64,000 nt of DNA from Pseudomonas sp. P818 (GCF_000418555.1 NZ_ATKM01000009.1:124001-188000), one strand, 5' to 3'. Positions 1 through 10,702 are shown, numbered from the stretch's first letter. Notes: generated from the sequence alone by a model not told the origin. Numbers and translations are program-made.

Positions 1-215
1 AGCGCGCGCACCGGCTGGCGCAGCGCAGCTACGAGCTGGGCGAGGCGAACCTGAGCGAGGTGCTGGACGCCCAGCGTGGCGCACTGCAGGCGCGGCAGCG
101 GGCACTGGAAGGCCGCACCGCACTGGCGACCGCGCAGGTGGCGTTGTACGTGGCGCTGGGCGGTGGCTGGCAAGCGGGGGGCGTGCAGGCTGCGGATACT
201 GGTGCTGGGGAGTGA
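1..215 (+). CDS. TolC/OprM-family outer-membrane efflux protein, C-terminal end (partial)
   Basis: This is the last 70 or so codons of a gene that begins left of the window. The reading frame starts at base 3 and ends with TGA at 213-215. The visible peptide contains YELGEANLSEVLDAQRGALQ and ends near ALGGGW, which is the usual C-terminal pattern of the outer-membrane factor of tripartite efflux pumps. Such proteins form a trimeric channel through the outer membrane and periplasm and work with an inner-membrane pump and an adaptor, which would lie outside the window. The substrate cannot be judged from this fragment. Confidence 0.75.
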   Translation, partial: RAHRLAQRSYELGEANLSEVLDAQRGALQARQRALEGRTALATAQVALYVALGGGWQAGGVQAADTGAGE

Positions 216-246
216 TCGCGGCGGCACAGCGCCGATTTGCCGCCTC

Positions 247-371
247 TGTAGGAGCGGCTTCAGCCGCGAATCGCTGTCAGGGTCGTTGGCACGCTCTGCA
301 TGGGATCGCAGCTCAGCGCGACCAGGCGTCATGCGGTGCCAAGATAATCGCGGCTGAAGCCGCTCCTACAG
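247..371. repeat. REP doublet (inverted pair)
   Basis: Two copies of a Pseudomonas REP sequence, GTAGGAGCGGCTTCAGCCGC at about 248-268 and its reverse complement at about 349-371, face each other across an 80-bp spacer. Each copy is itself a small hairpin. The pair sits just after the efflux gene, and the same sequence recurs elsewhere in the window. Confidence 0.85.
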
Positions 372-478
372 AAGCCACATGTCCGGTTGATCGTTGCCAA
401 GCTCCGTGTGGGAACGAGGCTCTGCGTCCGGTAGGCGTCGTGCAGCCTTGGTGTTCAGAACATCCCCGGGCATCAGGC

Positions 479-1504
479 TCAGGCGGGCGGCAGTTTTTCC
501 AGAAAGCGCATCAGCAGGCTTTCTTCGGCGCGCAGGCCCTTGCGCGATGTCGCCAGGCGGATGCCGGCCAGCTCGCCAGCGAGGAAGGCGTCGATCAGGG
601 CCGGATGGATGTAGCACTTGCGGCAGACCGCCGGCGTATTGCGCAACTGCTGCGCCACCTCCTTGACCATGGCCACCACATGCTTCTTGGCTGCGCTTTC
701 CGGCTGCCATTTGAGCTCGCGCAATAGCGTCAGGGCCAGCGCGCTGCCGGCCCAGGTGCGGTAGTGCTTGGCGGTGAAGTCGGCGCCGGTGAGTTCACGC
801 AGGTACTCGTTGATATCGGTGGAGGTCACCGCGCGACGCTCGCCATGCTCGTCCAGATACTGGAACAGGTGTTGCCCGGGCAGTTCCAGACAGCGCTGGA
901 TGATGCGCGCCAGGCGTCGATCGTTGACCTGCACCTCATGCTCGATGCCGCTCTTGCCGCGAAAGTGAAAGCGTATGGTATTGCCTTGCACCTCGACGTG
1001 ACGATTGCGCAGGGTGGTCAGCCCATAGGAGCGATTGTCCCGCGCGTAGCGGGCGTTGCCGACCCGGATCAGGGTGTTGTCCAGCAGCATGATCACGGTC
1101 GCCAGCACCTTCTCGCGGCGATGTTCGCGCAGGTTCAGGTGCTGCTGCAGCGCTTCGCGCAGCGCCGGCAGGGCTTTGCCGAATGCCAGCAGGCTGGCGT
1201 ACTTGTCCGCATCGCGGATTTCGCGCCAGCGGGCGTGGTAACGGTATTGCTTGCGCCCGCGGGCATCGCGGCCGGTTGCCTGCAGATGACCGTTGGCCAG
1301 TGGGCAGATCCAGACATCGGTGTAGGCGGGCGGCACTGCCAGGGCATTGATGCGAGCCACCTCCTTGGGGTCGCGGATGCGCTGGCCCTGCGTGTCGAAG
1401 TAGCAGAACTTGCCGCGCAGCTTGCGGCGGCTGATGCCCGGCATGCTGTCGTCGACATAGCGCAGGTCGGCCGGTAGTTCGATATCGCCAGGCGCCAGGC
1501 TCAT
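479..1504 (-). CDS. DNA topoisomerase IB (poxvirus/bacterial type)
   Basis: The predicted protein has 341 residues, normal for bacterial type IB topoisomerases. These relax supercoils by nicking one strand and forming a 3'-phosphotyrosine bond. The probable nucleophile is the Tyr in RKCYIHP near residue 298. Upstream stand the conserved HRREKVLATVIMLLDNTLIRVGN block and the AKHYRTWAGS motif that supply the arginine, lysine and histidine catalytic residues. I chose the ATG at 1504 (MSLAPGDIEL) because the 18 upstream residues do not look like family sequence. Its neighbours are unrelated to its function and it appears to be a single gene. Annotation is sure at family level; the cellular role of these accessory topoisomerases is not known from sequence. 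Confidence 0.93.
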   Translation of the reverse strand: MSLAPGDIELPADLRYVDDSMPGISRRKLRGKFCYFDTQGQRIRDPKEVARINALAVPPAYTDVWICPLANGHLQATGRDARGRKQYRYHARWREIRDADKYASLLAFGKALPALREALQQHLNLREHRREKVLATVIMLLDNTLIRVGNARYARDNRSYGLTTLRNRHVEVQGNTIRFHFRGKSGIEHEVQVNDRRLARIIQRCLELPGQHLFQYLDEHGERRAVTSTDINEYLRELTGADFTAKHYRTWAGSALALTLLRELKWQPESAAKKHVVAMVKEVAQQLRNTPAVCRKCYIHPALIDAFLAGELAGIRLATSRKGLRAEESLLMRFLEKLPPA

Positions 1505-1661
1505 CGGCGCGCCCCTCGACAAAACCTGACAACAGGCGAAACGGCGATGGCAGGGCAAAGGACAACGTCGGGCATGGGTATCGCTCGTTGCAGCAGATAT
1601 GAATTAGCCCGCCAAACGAGGCGGGAGTTCACTCTTTACGAGCGGGAAGAGGGGTCGGGCG

Positions 1662-2570
1662 TCAGGGCGCTGCGCTGTTTCTGACTGCCTGCTGCCAGCT
1701 CTGCGCGCCGGCTCTGATCAGCCAGCAGGCGAGGATGAAGGGCATGGTCAGGGCCGGCAGGCCGAGGGCGCTGAAACCGGGCTGCAGCAGCAGGGCGAGC
1801 AGGATGCCGAGGGCGGGCACCCAGAGGTTGCGGTGTACCTGGGCCAGGGCAATGGCCGCCAGAGTGGCGTTGTAGCCGTAGAGACCGGCCAGCGCACCCT
1901 CGCCGGGCCAGCCGGAGAAGAGCGCCAGGGCGAAGCCGCCGCTGGAACCCAGCAGCGCCCACAGCGCCATGCGGCCATCGGCCAGGCGCAAGCCGAGCAG
2001 CAGGCACAGGCCGGCCAGTGGCGAGTCGAGGAAGATCACCTGGCCGAGGCCGCGCAGCACGGCGAGTATCAGCTGCAGGAGGCTCAGCGCCGGCGCGTCG
2101 GGCGCGCTGGCTGGCGGTGCAGCTGACAGCTCCAGCTGAGCGAGCAGTGCCAGCAGCCAACCCAGCAGCACGAAGGGAAAGGTGAAGGCGGGCAGCCAGC
2201 CATGCTGGCGCATGCGCCGCATCCAGGGTGCTAGCAGCAGACTGGACAGGGTGGCGCTGGCGACGATCAGCACGGGCAGCAGCGGCGTCCACGGTAGTTT
2301 CAGGCTGAGCAGCAGACCGAGGAGGATGCCGTTGTAGCCGTACAGGCCGATAGCGATATCGGGAGGCGGGTAGCCGCGGCGTTGCGCCACCCACGTCGAG
2401 GTCAGGCCGCCGAGCAGGGCGCCGGGCAGCAACTCGGGTGCGCCGATCAGGATGGCGAGCAGCACCAGCAGGCCGCAGCCTGGGTGTTGCTGCAGGAAGA
2501 TCTGGGCGAAGCCGCAGAGCAGGGCGCGCAGGCTTTGCAGGGCAGGGTATGAGGTTGGTAGTCGGGGCAT
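1662..2570 (-). CDS. urea transporter (UT family)
   Basis: This 302-residue integral membrane protein is almost entirely hydrophobic and contains the two-fold internal repeat of urea channels: GLYGYNGILLGLLLSL in the first half and GLYGYNATLAAIALAQ in the second. Proteins of this family let urea move down its gradient across the inner membrane. The ATG at 2570 (MPRLPTSYP) is preferred; upstream codons run into a repeat. It lies downstream of pyruvate kinase, on the same strand, at the end of the glyoxylate-assimilation genes. Because ureidoglycolate breakdown in the neighbouring purine island releases urea, a role in urea uptake or export linked to purine catabolism is a reasonable inference. 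Confidence 0.9.
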   Translation of the reverse strand: MPRLPTSYPALQSLRALLCGFAQIFLQQHPGCGLLVLLAILIGAPELLPGALLGGLTSTWVAQRRGYPPPDIAIGLYGYNGILLGLLLSLKLPWTPLLPVLIVASATLSSLLLAPWMRRMRQHGWLPAFTFPFVLLGWLLALLAQLELSAAPPASAPDAPALSLLQLILAVLRGLGQVIFLDSPLAGLCLLLGLRLADGRMALWALLGSSGGFALALFSGWPGEGALAGLYGYNATLAAIALAQVHRNLWVPALGILLALLLQPGFSALGLPALTMPFILACWLIRAGAQSWQQAVRNSAAP

Positions 2571-2587
2571 GATGTATGTGCCAAGAG

Positions 2588-2629
2588 AGCCCTCTCCCCC
2601 CAGCCCCTCTCCCATAAATGGGAGAGGGG
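2588..2629. repeat. Fragment of a dispersed 130-bp repeat (CCCCTCTCCCAT hairpin)
   Basis: This stretch carries the CCCTCTCCCCC stretch and a perfect hairpin made of CCCCTCTCCCAT and ATGGGAGAGGGG with a two-base loop. Fuller copies occur at 22710-22857 and 27149-27281. It is the right-hand end of that repeat only, and lies in the leader of the urea transporter gene. Confidence 0.8.
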
Positions 2630-2657
2630 CGCCGTCCGTGTCGCTTGGAGGAGCCGT

Positions 2658-2810
2658 GTAGGGTGCGCCGTGCGCACCAAAACCGCCTTGCCATGGCAGG
2701 TGCGCAAGGCCTGGGCGGCCTCGCGACATCCTACGTTGGCTTTATGCGTAGCCCGGATGAAATCCGGGAAGCAGCAGCCGGGCATTCCCCGGATTTCATC
2801 CGGGCTACGG
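2658..2810. repeat. Two different REP-type palindromes between pyk and the urea transporter
   Basis: A GTAGGGTGCGCCGTGCGCAC unit lies at 2658-2677. It is followed by an inverted pair of GTAGCCCGGATGAAATCCGG (2748-2767) and its reverse complement at about 2788-2809. Both types are dispersed short repeats that also occur at other intergenic sites in the window, as listed separately. Confidence 0.8.
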
Positions 2811-2816
2811 GGCGAG

Positions 2817-4232
2817 TCAATGCAGCGTTTCGATCCTCAGGCTGTTGGTGCTGCCGGGCTGGCCGAAGGGTTCGCCGGCGGTGATCACCACGGTTTCGCC
2901 GCGCTTGGCCATGCCCTGGGCCTGGGCGATCTCCAGCGCGGTGCTGGTGACTTCCTCGACCCGGCGCAGGCGCTCGTTGACCACCGAGTAGATGCCCCAG
3001 GCCACGGTCAGGCGGCGGGCAGTGGTCAGGCTCGGCGTCAGGCTCAAGATCGGCGCCTTCGGTCGTTCACGCGAGGCACGCAGGCTGGAGCTGCCGGATT
3101 CCGTGTAGTTGACCAACGCCGCCACCGGCAGGATCGAGCTGATGCGGCGGATGGCGCAGCTGATGGCGTCGCTGGCGGTGGCTTCTGCCTGCGGGCGACC
3201 GACATCGAGCTGGCTCTGGTAGTCCGGGCCGTTCTCCACCTGGCGGATGATCTTGCTCATCATCTGCACGGTTTCCAGCGGGTAGTCGCCGGAGGCGGTC
3301 TCGGCCGACAGCATCACCGCATCGGCGCCTTCGGCCACGGCGTTGGCCACGTCGGTGACTTCGGCACGGGTCGGCGCCGGGGAGAAGCGCATGGATTCCA
3401 GCATCTGCGTGGCGACCACCACCGGGCGGCCCAGTTGGCGGCAGGTGCGCACGATGTCCTTCTGAATGCGCGGCACGTTCTCGGCCGGCACTTCCACGCC
3501 CAGATCGCCGCGCGCCACCATGATCGCGTCGCACAGACGGGCGATTTCTTCGAGATGCTGCACCGCCGAGGGCTTCTCGATCTTGGCCATCAGGAAGGCC
3601 TTGCCCTGGATCAGCTCGCGGGCTTCGACGATGTCCTCGGGGCGCTGTACGAAGGACAGCGCCACCCAGTCCACGCCCAGCTCCAGGCCGAAGGCCAGGT
3701 CGCGACGATCCTTTTCGGTCAGCGGCGACAGCTGCAGCACGGCCTCGGGCACGTTGACGCCCTTGCGGTCGGACAGCTCGCCACCGGCGATGACGCAGGT
3801 GTCTACCGCATCGGCCTGCTTGCCGGTCACTTTCAGGCGCAGGCGGCCGTCGTCCAGCAGCAGGCTCATGCCCGGCTGCAGGGCTTCGATGATTTCCGGG
3901 TGGGGCAGGTTGACCCGGCTAGCGTCGCCGGGCGTGGCGTCCAGGTCCAGGCGCAGGCTCTGACCATTGACCAGCTGCACCTTGCCTTCGGCGAAACGGC
4001 CGACGCGCAGCTTGGGCCCCTGCAGGTCCATAAGGATGCCGATGGGCTGGTTCAGCTCGCGCTCCACCTCGCGCACCCACTGGTAGCGCTGGGCGTGGTC
4101 GGCGTGTTCGCCGTGGCTGAAGTTGAGGCGAAACAGGTTGACCCCGGCTTCCACCAGCTGGCGGATATGCGCGGCGTCGCGGATGGCCGGGCCGAGGGTG
4201 GCGAGGATCTTTACTTTCTTGTCGGCGTTCAT
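2817..4232 (-). CDS. pykF: pyruvate kinase
   Basis: This 471-residue enzyme transfers phosphate from phosphoenolpyruvate to ADP, giving pyruvate and ATP in the cytoplasm. The N terminus (VKILATLGPA, LFRLNFSHGEHADH), the metal-binding loop MVARGDLGVEV and the motif GADAVMLSAETASGDYP are typical. The ATG at 4232 overlaps the stop codon of the upstream glycerate kinase gene by four bases (ATGA), which suggests translational coupling. Its place as last step of the glyoxylate operon fits a route glyoxylate, tartronate semialdehyde, 2-phosphoglycerate, phosphoenolpyruvate, pyruvate, with enolase supplied from elsewhere. The symbol follows usage for this locus in other pseudomonads; pykA would be the second isozyme. 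Confidence 0.96.
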   Translation of the reverse strand: MNADKKVKILATLGPAIRDAAHIRQLVEAGVNLFRLNFSHGEHADHAQRYQWVREVERELNQPIGILMDLQGPKLRVGRFAEGKVQLVNGQSLRLDLDATPGDASRVNLPHPEIIEALQPGMSLLLDDGRLRLKVTGKQADAVDTCVIAGGELSDRKGVNVPEAVLQLSPLTEKDRRDLAFGLELGVDWVALSFVQRPEDIVEARELIQGKAFLMAKIEKPSAVQHLEEIARLCDAIMVARGDLGVEVPAENVPRIQKDIVRTCRQLGRPVVVATQMLESMRFSPAPTRAEVTDVANAVAEGADAVMLSAETASGDYPLETVQMMSKIIRQVENGPDYQSQLDVGRPQAEATASDAISCAIRRISSILPVAALVNYTESGSSSLRASRERPKAPILSLTPSLTTARRLTVAWGIYSVVNERLRRVEEVTSTALEIAQAQGMAKRGETVVITAGEPFGQPGSTNSLRIETLH

Positions 4233-5503
4233 TGAGCAGGGCTCTCGAGAATGAGGATGGCGCGGAAATCGTTGACGTTGGTACGGGTCGGGCCGGTGAC
4301 GATCAGCTCGTCGAGGGCAGCGAAGTAGCCGTAGCCGTTGTTGTTGTCCAGTTCGTCGCGGGCCGATAGGCCCTTGATGCCGGCACGGGCATGGCTGTAG
4401 GGCGTCATGATGGCGCCGGCGTTGTCTTCGGAGCCGTCGATGCCGTCGGTGTCGCCGGCCAGCGCGTAGACGCCGGGCAGGCCCTTGAGGCTCTCGGTGA
4501 GGCTCAGGAGAAATTCGGCGTTGCGTCCGCCACGGCCGTTGCCGCGCACGGTGACGGTGGTTTCGCCGCCGGAGAGAATCACGCACGGAGGCTTGATCGG
4601 CTGGCCGTGCAGCTGCACCTGGCGGGCGATGCCGGCATGCACCTTGGCCACGTCGCGCGACTCGCCTTCCAGGTCGCCGAGAATCAGCACCGGCAGGCCG
4701 GCCGCTTCGGCCTTGGCTGCGGCGGCGTCGAGCGACTGCTGCGGGGTGGCGATCAGTTGGAAGTGGCTGCGGGCGAGCACCGGGTCGCCCGGCTTGACCG
4801 TTTCCGAGCGCGGGTCCTGCAGCCAGGCGTGCACGTTGGCCGGGATGTCGATGCCATAGCGAGCGAGAATCGCCAGGGCTTCTGCCGAGGTGGTCGGGTC
4901 GCCCACGGTGGGGCCGGAGGCGATCACCGTGGCCTCGTCGCCGGGCACGTCGGAGATGGCGTAGGTGTAGACCGTGGCCGGCCAGCAGGCCTTGGCCAGG
5001 CGGCCGCCCTTGATCGCCGAGAGGTGCTTGCGCACGCAGTTCATCTCGCCAATGGTGGCGCCGGATTTGAGCAGCGCCTTGTTGATCGCTTGCTTGTCCT
5101 GGAGGCTGATGCCTTCTGCCGGCAGCGCCAGCAGCGAGGAGCCGCCGCCGGAAAGCAGGAAAATCACCCGGTCGTCTTCGGACAGGTTCGACACCAGCTC
5201 CAGCACGCGGCGCGCCACGCGCTCGCCGGCATCGTCCGGCACCGGGTGGGCGGCTTCCACCACCTCGATCTTCTTGCAGTCGGCGCCGTGCTCGTAGCGG
5301 GTCACCACCAGGCCGCTGACCTCGCCCTGCCACTCCTGCTCGATCACCTCGGCCATGGCCGCGGCGGCCTTGCCGGCGCCGATGACGATGACACGACCAC
5401 TGCGGTCGGCGGGCAGATGGTCGGCCAGCACCTGGCGCGGATGGGCGGCGGCGATGGCGGTGGCGAACAGGTCGCGCAGCAGGCGTTGCGGGTCGAAGGT
5501 CAT
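4229..5503 (-). CDS. ttuD: glycerate 2-kinase, MOFRL family (often annotated hydroxypyruvate reductase TtuD)
   Basis: The 424-residue protein belongs to the MOFRL glycerate kinase type-2 family, which phosphorylates D-glycerate to 2-phosphoglycerate. Older annotations name it TtuD, hydroxypyruvate reductase. The N-terminal DUF4147 domain includes RVIVIGAGKAAAAM and LLSGGGSSLLALP; the C-terminal MOFRL domain includes ILSGGETTVTV and GRGGRNAEFLLSL. The start at 5503 (MTFDPQRLL) is chosen because residues upstream are not family-like and a GC-rich REP lies there. It follows glxR, which makes glycerate, and overlaps pyk by four bases, so the three act in sequence. Confidence 0.93.
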   Translation of the reverse strand: MTFDPQRLLRDLFATAIAAAHPRQVLADHLPADRSGRVIVIGAGKAAAAMAEVIEQEWQGEVSGLVVTRYEHGADCKKIEVVEAAHPVPDDAGERVARRVLELVSNLSEDDRVIFLLSGGGSSLLALPAEGISLQDKQAINKALLKSGATIGEMNCVRKHLSAIKGGRLAKACWPATVYTYAISDVPGDEATVIASGPTVGDPTTSAEALAILARYGIDIPANVHAWLQDPRSETVKPGDPVLARSHFQLIATPQQSLDAAAAKAEAAGLPVLILGDLEGESRDVAKVHAGIARQVQLHGQPIKPPCVILSGGETTVTVRGNGRGGRNAEFLLSLTESLKGLPGVYALAGDTDGIDGSEDNAGAIMTPYSHARAGIKGLSARDELDNNNGYGYFAALDELIVTGPTRTNVNDFRAILILESPAQ

Positions 5504-5732
5504 GGCGGTGTTCTCTTGTTCTTGGCTTGAGAGTCGCGTAGCGAGGCGGGCAGGCCGCGTAGGATTCGATGAGTCGGGGTGCCTGCGCGGCATGCCCGTC
5601 AGGGTGACGCAGGGTCGATTCCAGTCCGCAGGCGCCGCGTTGGCAGCGCCTGGGGAGTGGGATCGACCAACCTGGCAATCGGGCCGTGACACCTCCTGCC
5701 AGGAAGGTCGAAAGGGTGCCGGGGCGATCCGG

Positions 5733-5795
5733 CTGGTTGGTGCGCACGGCGCACCCTACGGCTCGCGATACCCCGTAGGGTGCGCCGCGCGCACC
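5733..5795. repeat. Inverted pair of GTGCGC-type REP units
   Basis: Two copies of the GTAGGGTGCGCC-type unit face each other in the gap between glxR and ttuD: one reads GGTGCGCACGGCGCACCCTA and the other GTAGGGTGCGCCGCGCGCAC. The rest of the 298-bp gap (5504-5801) shows no gene. The pair may attenuate or stabilise the operon transcript, which is inference. Confidence 0.7.
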
Positions 5796-5801
5796 GCCTT
5801 G

Positions 5802-6692
5802 TTACTCGCCGCGGATATTGAAGTTGGCCATATGCTCCAGACCCTTGATCAGGGCAGAGTGGTCCCAACCGCTGCCACCGAGGGCCGCGCAGGTGCTGAA
5901 CACCTGCTGGGCGTTGGCGGTGTTGGGCAGGTTCAGGCCCAGCTCGCGGGCGCCGGACAGCGCCAGGTTCAGGTCCTTCTGGTGCAGGCTGATGCGGAAG
6001 CCCGGATCGAAGGTGCCCTTGATCATGCGCTCGCCGTGCACTTCGAGGATCTTCGAGCCGGCGAAGCCGCCCATCAGCGCTTCACGCACCTTGGCCGGGT
6101 CGGCGCCGTTCCTGGCGGCGAACAGCAGGGCTTCGGCCACCGCCTGGATGTTCAGCGCGACGATGATCTGGTTGGCCACCTTGGCGGTCTGGCCGTCGCC
6201 ATTGCCGCCGACGCGGGTGATGTTCTTGCCCATGGCCTGGAACAGAGGCAGGGCGCGTTCGAAAGCGTTCGGGCAGCCGCCGACCATGATCGACAGGGTG
6301 GCGGCCTTGGCACCGACTTCGCCGCCGGATACCGGGGCGTCCAGGTAGGCGGCGCCGGTGGCCTTGATCTTCTCGGCGAAGGCCTTGGTGGCGGTGGGGG
6401 AGATCGAGCTCATGTCGATCACCACCTTGCCGCTGCCAACACCGCTGGCAACGCCGTCGGTGCGGAACAGTACGTCTTCGACCTGCGGAGTGTCCGGGAC
6501 CATGACGATGATGAATTCGGCTTCCTGAGCGACTTCCTGCGGGTTGGCCAGCGCGACAGCCCCGGCAGCTACGAGGTCGGCCGGAGCCGGATCGTGATGC
6601 TCGGAAAGGAACAGGGTATGGCCGGCTTTCTGCAGGTTCTGCGCCATGGGTTTGCCCATGATGCCGGTGCCGATAAATCCGATTTTTGCCAT
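5802..6692 (-). CDS. glxR: 2-hydroxy-3-oxopropionate (tartronate semialdehyde) reductase
   Basis: This 296-residue NAD(P)H-dependent enzyme of the beta-hydroxyacid dehydrogenase family reduces tartronate semialdehyde to D-glycerate. The Rossmann start GFIGTGIMGKPMAQNL (residues 5-20), the substrate motif DAPVSGGEVGAKAATLSIMV (118-137) and the catalytic Lys171 in GQTAKVANQI are all visible. It is the third gene of the leftward operon after gcl and hyi. Its product is the substrate of the kinase encoded downstream. Length and motifs are fully normal. Confidence 0.96.
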   Translation of the reverse strand: MAKIGFIGTGIMGKPMAQNLQKAGHTLFLSEHHDPAPADLVAAGAVALANPQEVAQEAEFIIVMVPDTPQVEDVLFRTDGVASGVGSGKVVIDMSSISPTATKAFAEKIKATGAAYLDAPVSGGEVGAKAATLSIMVGGCPNAFERALPLFQAMGKNITRVGGNGDGQTAKVANQIIVALNIQAVAEALLFAARNGADPAKVREALMGGFAGSKILEVHGERMIKGTFDPGFRISLHQKDLNLALSGARELGLNLPNTANAQQVFSTCAALGGSGWDHSALIKGLEHMANFNIRGE

Positions 6693-6739
6693 GAGAGATT
6701 ACCTCGTCTTAAGTGTTGAATCAGATGCCGCAGAGCCCT

Positions 6740-6824
6740 TTAGGAGCGGGTTTACCCGCGAAGCAGACAGCGCGGTGATTGGCTCCGGCTGCGCCGGTGT
6801 TCGCGGATGAATCCGCTCCTACAG
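6740..6824. repeat. REP doublet between hyi and glxR
   Basis: An inverted pair of REP units (TAGGAGCGGGTTTACCCGCG and CGCGGATGAATCCGCTCCTA) separated by about 40 bp fills most of the 141-bp gap. The units are variants of the 248-268 repeat with different loop bases. Confidence 0.8.
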
Positions 6825-6833
6825 ATGCGGCCG

Positions 6834-7616
6834 TCAGATCACGTTGTGGCTTTTCATCCAGCCGAGGCCGGCAGCGGTGGTGGTTGCCGGCTTGTATTCA
6901 CAGCCGATCCAGCCCTGGTAGCCGATGCGATCCAGGTGCTCGAAGAGGAAGCGGTAGTTGATCTCGCCGGTGCCCGGCTCGTTGCGGCCCGGGTTGTCGG
7001 CCAGCTGCACGTGGTTGATGGCGGCCAGGTTGCTTTCAACCGTGCGGGCCAGGTCACCTTCCATGATCTGCATGTGGTAGATGTCGTACTGCAGGTACAG
7101 GTTGGTGCTGCCGACCTTGTCGCGGATGTCCAGGGCCTGCTTGGTGGTGCTGAGGTAGAAGCCGGGGATATCGCGGGTGTTGATGGCTTCCATCACCAGG
7201 CGGATACCGGCGCCGGCCAGCTTGTCGGCCGCATAGCGCAGGTTGTCGACGAAGGTCTTCTCGACGGTCGCGCAATCCACGCCCTGCGGGCGGATGCCGG
7301 CCAGGCAGTTGATCTGCTTGTTGCCCAGCACCTTGGCGTAGGCGATGGCCTTGTCGACGCCGGCGCGGAATTCCTCGACGCGATCCGGATGGCAGGCGAT
7401 GCCGCGCTCGCCCTTGCCCCAGTCGCCGGCGGGCAGGTTGAACAGCACCTGTTCCAGCTTGTTGGCGTCCAGACGGGCCTTGATCTCTTCCACCGCGAAG
7501 TCATAGGGGAAGAGGTATTCCACGCCGCTGAAACCGGCTTCGGCGGCGGCGGCGAAACGGTCCAGGAAGTCCACTTCGGTGAACAGCATGGACAGGTTGG
7601 CAGCAAAACGGGGCAT
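6834..7616 (-). CDS. hyi: hydroxypyruvate isomerase
   Basis: The 260-residue protein is a TIM-barrel sugar-phosphate isomerase-like enzyme that interconverts hydroxypyruvate and tartronate semialdehyde. It starts MPRFAANLSMLFTEVDFLDR and contains VMEAINTRDIPGFYLSTTKQ and a conserved QYDIYHMQIMEGD segment with metal-binding acidic and histidine residues. The ATG at 7616 was chosen because it gives the family N terminus; a longer in-frame extension runs into a repeat. It lies between gcl and glxR in the operon. The gcl-hyi-glxR order is the standard one for glyoxylate use in Gammaproteobacteria. Confidence 0.95.
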   Translation of the reverse strand: MPRFAANLSMLFTEVDFLDRFAAAAEAGFSGVEYLFPYDFAVEEIKARLDANKLEQVLFNLPAGDWGKGERGIACHPDRVEEFRAGVDKAIAYAKVLGNKQINCLAGIRPQGVDCATVEKTFVDNLRYAADKLAGAGIRLVMEAINTRDIPGFYLSTTKQALDIRDKVGSTNLYLQYDIYHMQIMEGDLARTVESNLAAINHVQLADNPGRNEPGTGEINYRFLFEHLDRIGYQGWIGCEYKPATTTAAGLGWMKSHNVI

Positions 7617-7644
7617 AAGAAATTCCTCGGTTGCGTAGGGTGTG

Positions 7645-7718
7645 GTGGCCCGTAGGGTGCGCCGTGCGCACCAGGTGGTACGCATCGGGTATGCGGTGCG
7701 CGCGGCGCACCCTACGGA
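7645..7718. repeat. Inverted pair of GTAGGGTGCGCC REP units between gcl and hyi
   Basis: GTAGGGTGCGCCGTGCGCAC near 7652 and a reverse copy ending near 7716 frame a short spacer. This is the same family as the units at 2658 and 5733. There is no gene in the 102-bp gap. Confidence 0.75.
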
Positions 7719-9494
<1,776 letters not shown>

Positions 9495-9571
9495 GACCAT
9501 TGTTCTCCGAGTCAGTGGTTTTTCTTCTTGGGAGCAAGGATGACGGCTGTACCGGTGCGGCGGAATTGTTG

Positions 9572-9595
9572 GATACTTCAGTTCTGTCGATACTT
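9572..9595. promoter_or_regulatory. Candidate LysR operator: two direct GATACTT repeats
   Basis: GATACTT occurs at 9572-9578 and 9589-9595, 17 bp apart, in the gcl/lysR divergent intergenic region. A third copy lies at 10532-10538 ahead of the GlcG-like gene. The position suits a LysR-type binding site, but the assignment is inference. Confidence 0.35.
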
Positions 9596-9605
9596 GGAGT
9601 ACCGA

Positions 9606-10520
9606 ATGGACCGTCATACCCTCATCCGCAGTTTCGTTCTGGTAGCCGACAACGGCAGCTTTGCCGCAGCTGCGCTGAGCGAAGGTGTCACTCCGGTGGT
9701 CATGGGGCGCCGCCTGGACGCGCTGGAGCGCCACCTGGGCGTCAAGCTGATGCATCGCTCCACACGTGGCCTGCAGCTGACCGACCTCGGTGAGCAGTAC
9801 CTCGATCGCGCCCGCGCCCTGCTCAAGGACTTCGACGAGGCCGATGCCAGCGTGGCCCGTGGAGGTCGGTCGGTGCGCGGGCATCTGGTGGTATCCGCGC
9901 CTGCCGCGTTCGGCAGGCGGCATATCGCGCCGCATGCGCCGGCATTTCTCAAGCGCTACCCGGACCTGAAGCTGTCGTTCAACTTCACCGACAGCCTGGT
10001 CGATCTGGTACGCCAGGGTTACGACATGGGCATCCGCATCGGCGAGGTGACCGACCCCAACTACGTTGCGGTCAAGCTCTTCCCCAATCGCCGCGTGGTC
10101 TGTGGGGCGCCCAGTTACTTCGAGCTGCATGGCGTGCCGCGCACCCTCGAAGATCTCGCGCGGCACAATTGCCTGGCGTTCAACCTGCAGGGCGGTCAAC
10201 AGCGTGGCTGGACCTTCCTGCGCGACGGGCGCCAGGTGGCGGTGAAGGTGGCCGGCAATCTCGATTGCAACGACGGCGAACTGCTCTATGACTGGGTCAA
10301 GCAGGGGCTGGGAATAGGCTGGCGCTCGACCTGGGAAATCCAGGCGGAGTTGAAGGCCGGCGAGCTGGTCACGGTGCTCGATGACTACGAAATCCCGGCC
10401 TACGACATCCAGGCGGTATACCCCCAGCAGCGTTACCTGCCGGCCAAGGTGCGCTTTTTCATCGACTACCTGAAGGACATCTACAACGCGCCGGGGTACT
10501 GGGAAGTACGAGGAGGGTGA
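9606..10520 (+). CDS. LysR-family transcriptional regulator of the glyoxylate operon
   Basis: The 304-residue protein has the LysR layout: an N-terminal winged helix-turn-helix ([40 protein letters not shown], residues about 5-60) and a C-terminal effector-binding domain with [18 protein letters not shown]. It starts 111 bp from gcl and points the other way, the classic LysR arrangement, so control of gcl-hyi-glxR-ttuD-pyk is likely. The effector is unknown; glyoxylate or a related metabolite would be expected. The ATG at 9606 gives the standard short leader before the HTH. Confidence 0.9.
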   Translation: MDRHTLIRSFVLVADNGSFAAAALSEGVTPVVMGRRLDALERHLGVKLMHRSTRGLQLTDLGEQYLDRARALLKDFDEADASVARGGRSVRGHLVVSAPAAFGRRHIAPHAPAFLKRYPDLKLSFNFTDSLVDLVRQGYDMGIRIGEVTDPNYVAVKLFPNRRVVCGAPSYFELHGVPRTLEDLARHNCLAFNLQGGQQRGWTFLRDGRQVAVKVAGNLDCNDGELLYDWVKQGLGIGWRSTWEIQAELKAGELVTVLDDYEIPAYDIQAVYPQQRYLPAKVRFFIDYLKDIYNAPGYWEVRGG

Positions 10521-10563
10521 AGAGGTTATTCGATACTTATCTTGTTTTTATCAGATAAAATTA

Positions 10564-10573
10564 TTGTGTACAT
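10564..10573. promoter_or_regulatory. Near-perfect copy of the TTGTRTACAA palindrome
   Basis: TTGTGTACAT lies 130 bp upstream of the GlcG-like gene, within a very AT-rich stretch (10530-10600). It differs by one base from the copies at 21973 and 24724. Confidence 0.45.
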
Positions 10574-10702
10574 TTTCAATTTATTTTGTTCTTTTTTGTT
10601 GAAACAATCCTTCTCTTCGGCTATTGCATAAGGCGCTTTCTCATGCCGCACGCCGTCATTGGTGCGTGCGGTGACTTCCTGTTCGGTTTTCGGAGACTCC
10701 TT

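Noticed and set aside
247..371. Could the inverted REP pairs be CRISPR repeats
   Set aside because: There are only two units per site, facing each other, with no regular spacers and no cas genes. They match dispersed Pseudomonas REP sequences.
2670..4235. A 521-codon frame antisense to pyk
   Set aside because: It is a shadow of the well-conserved pyruvate kinase gene.
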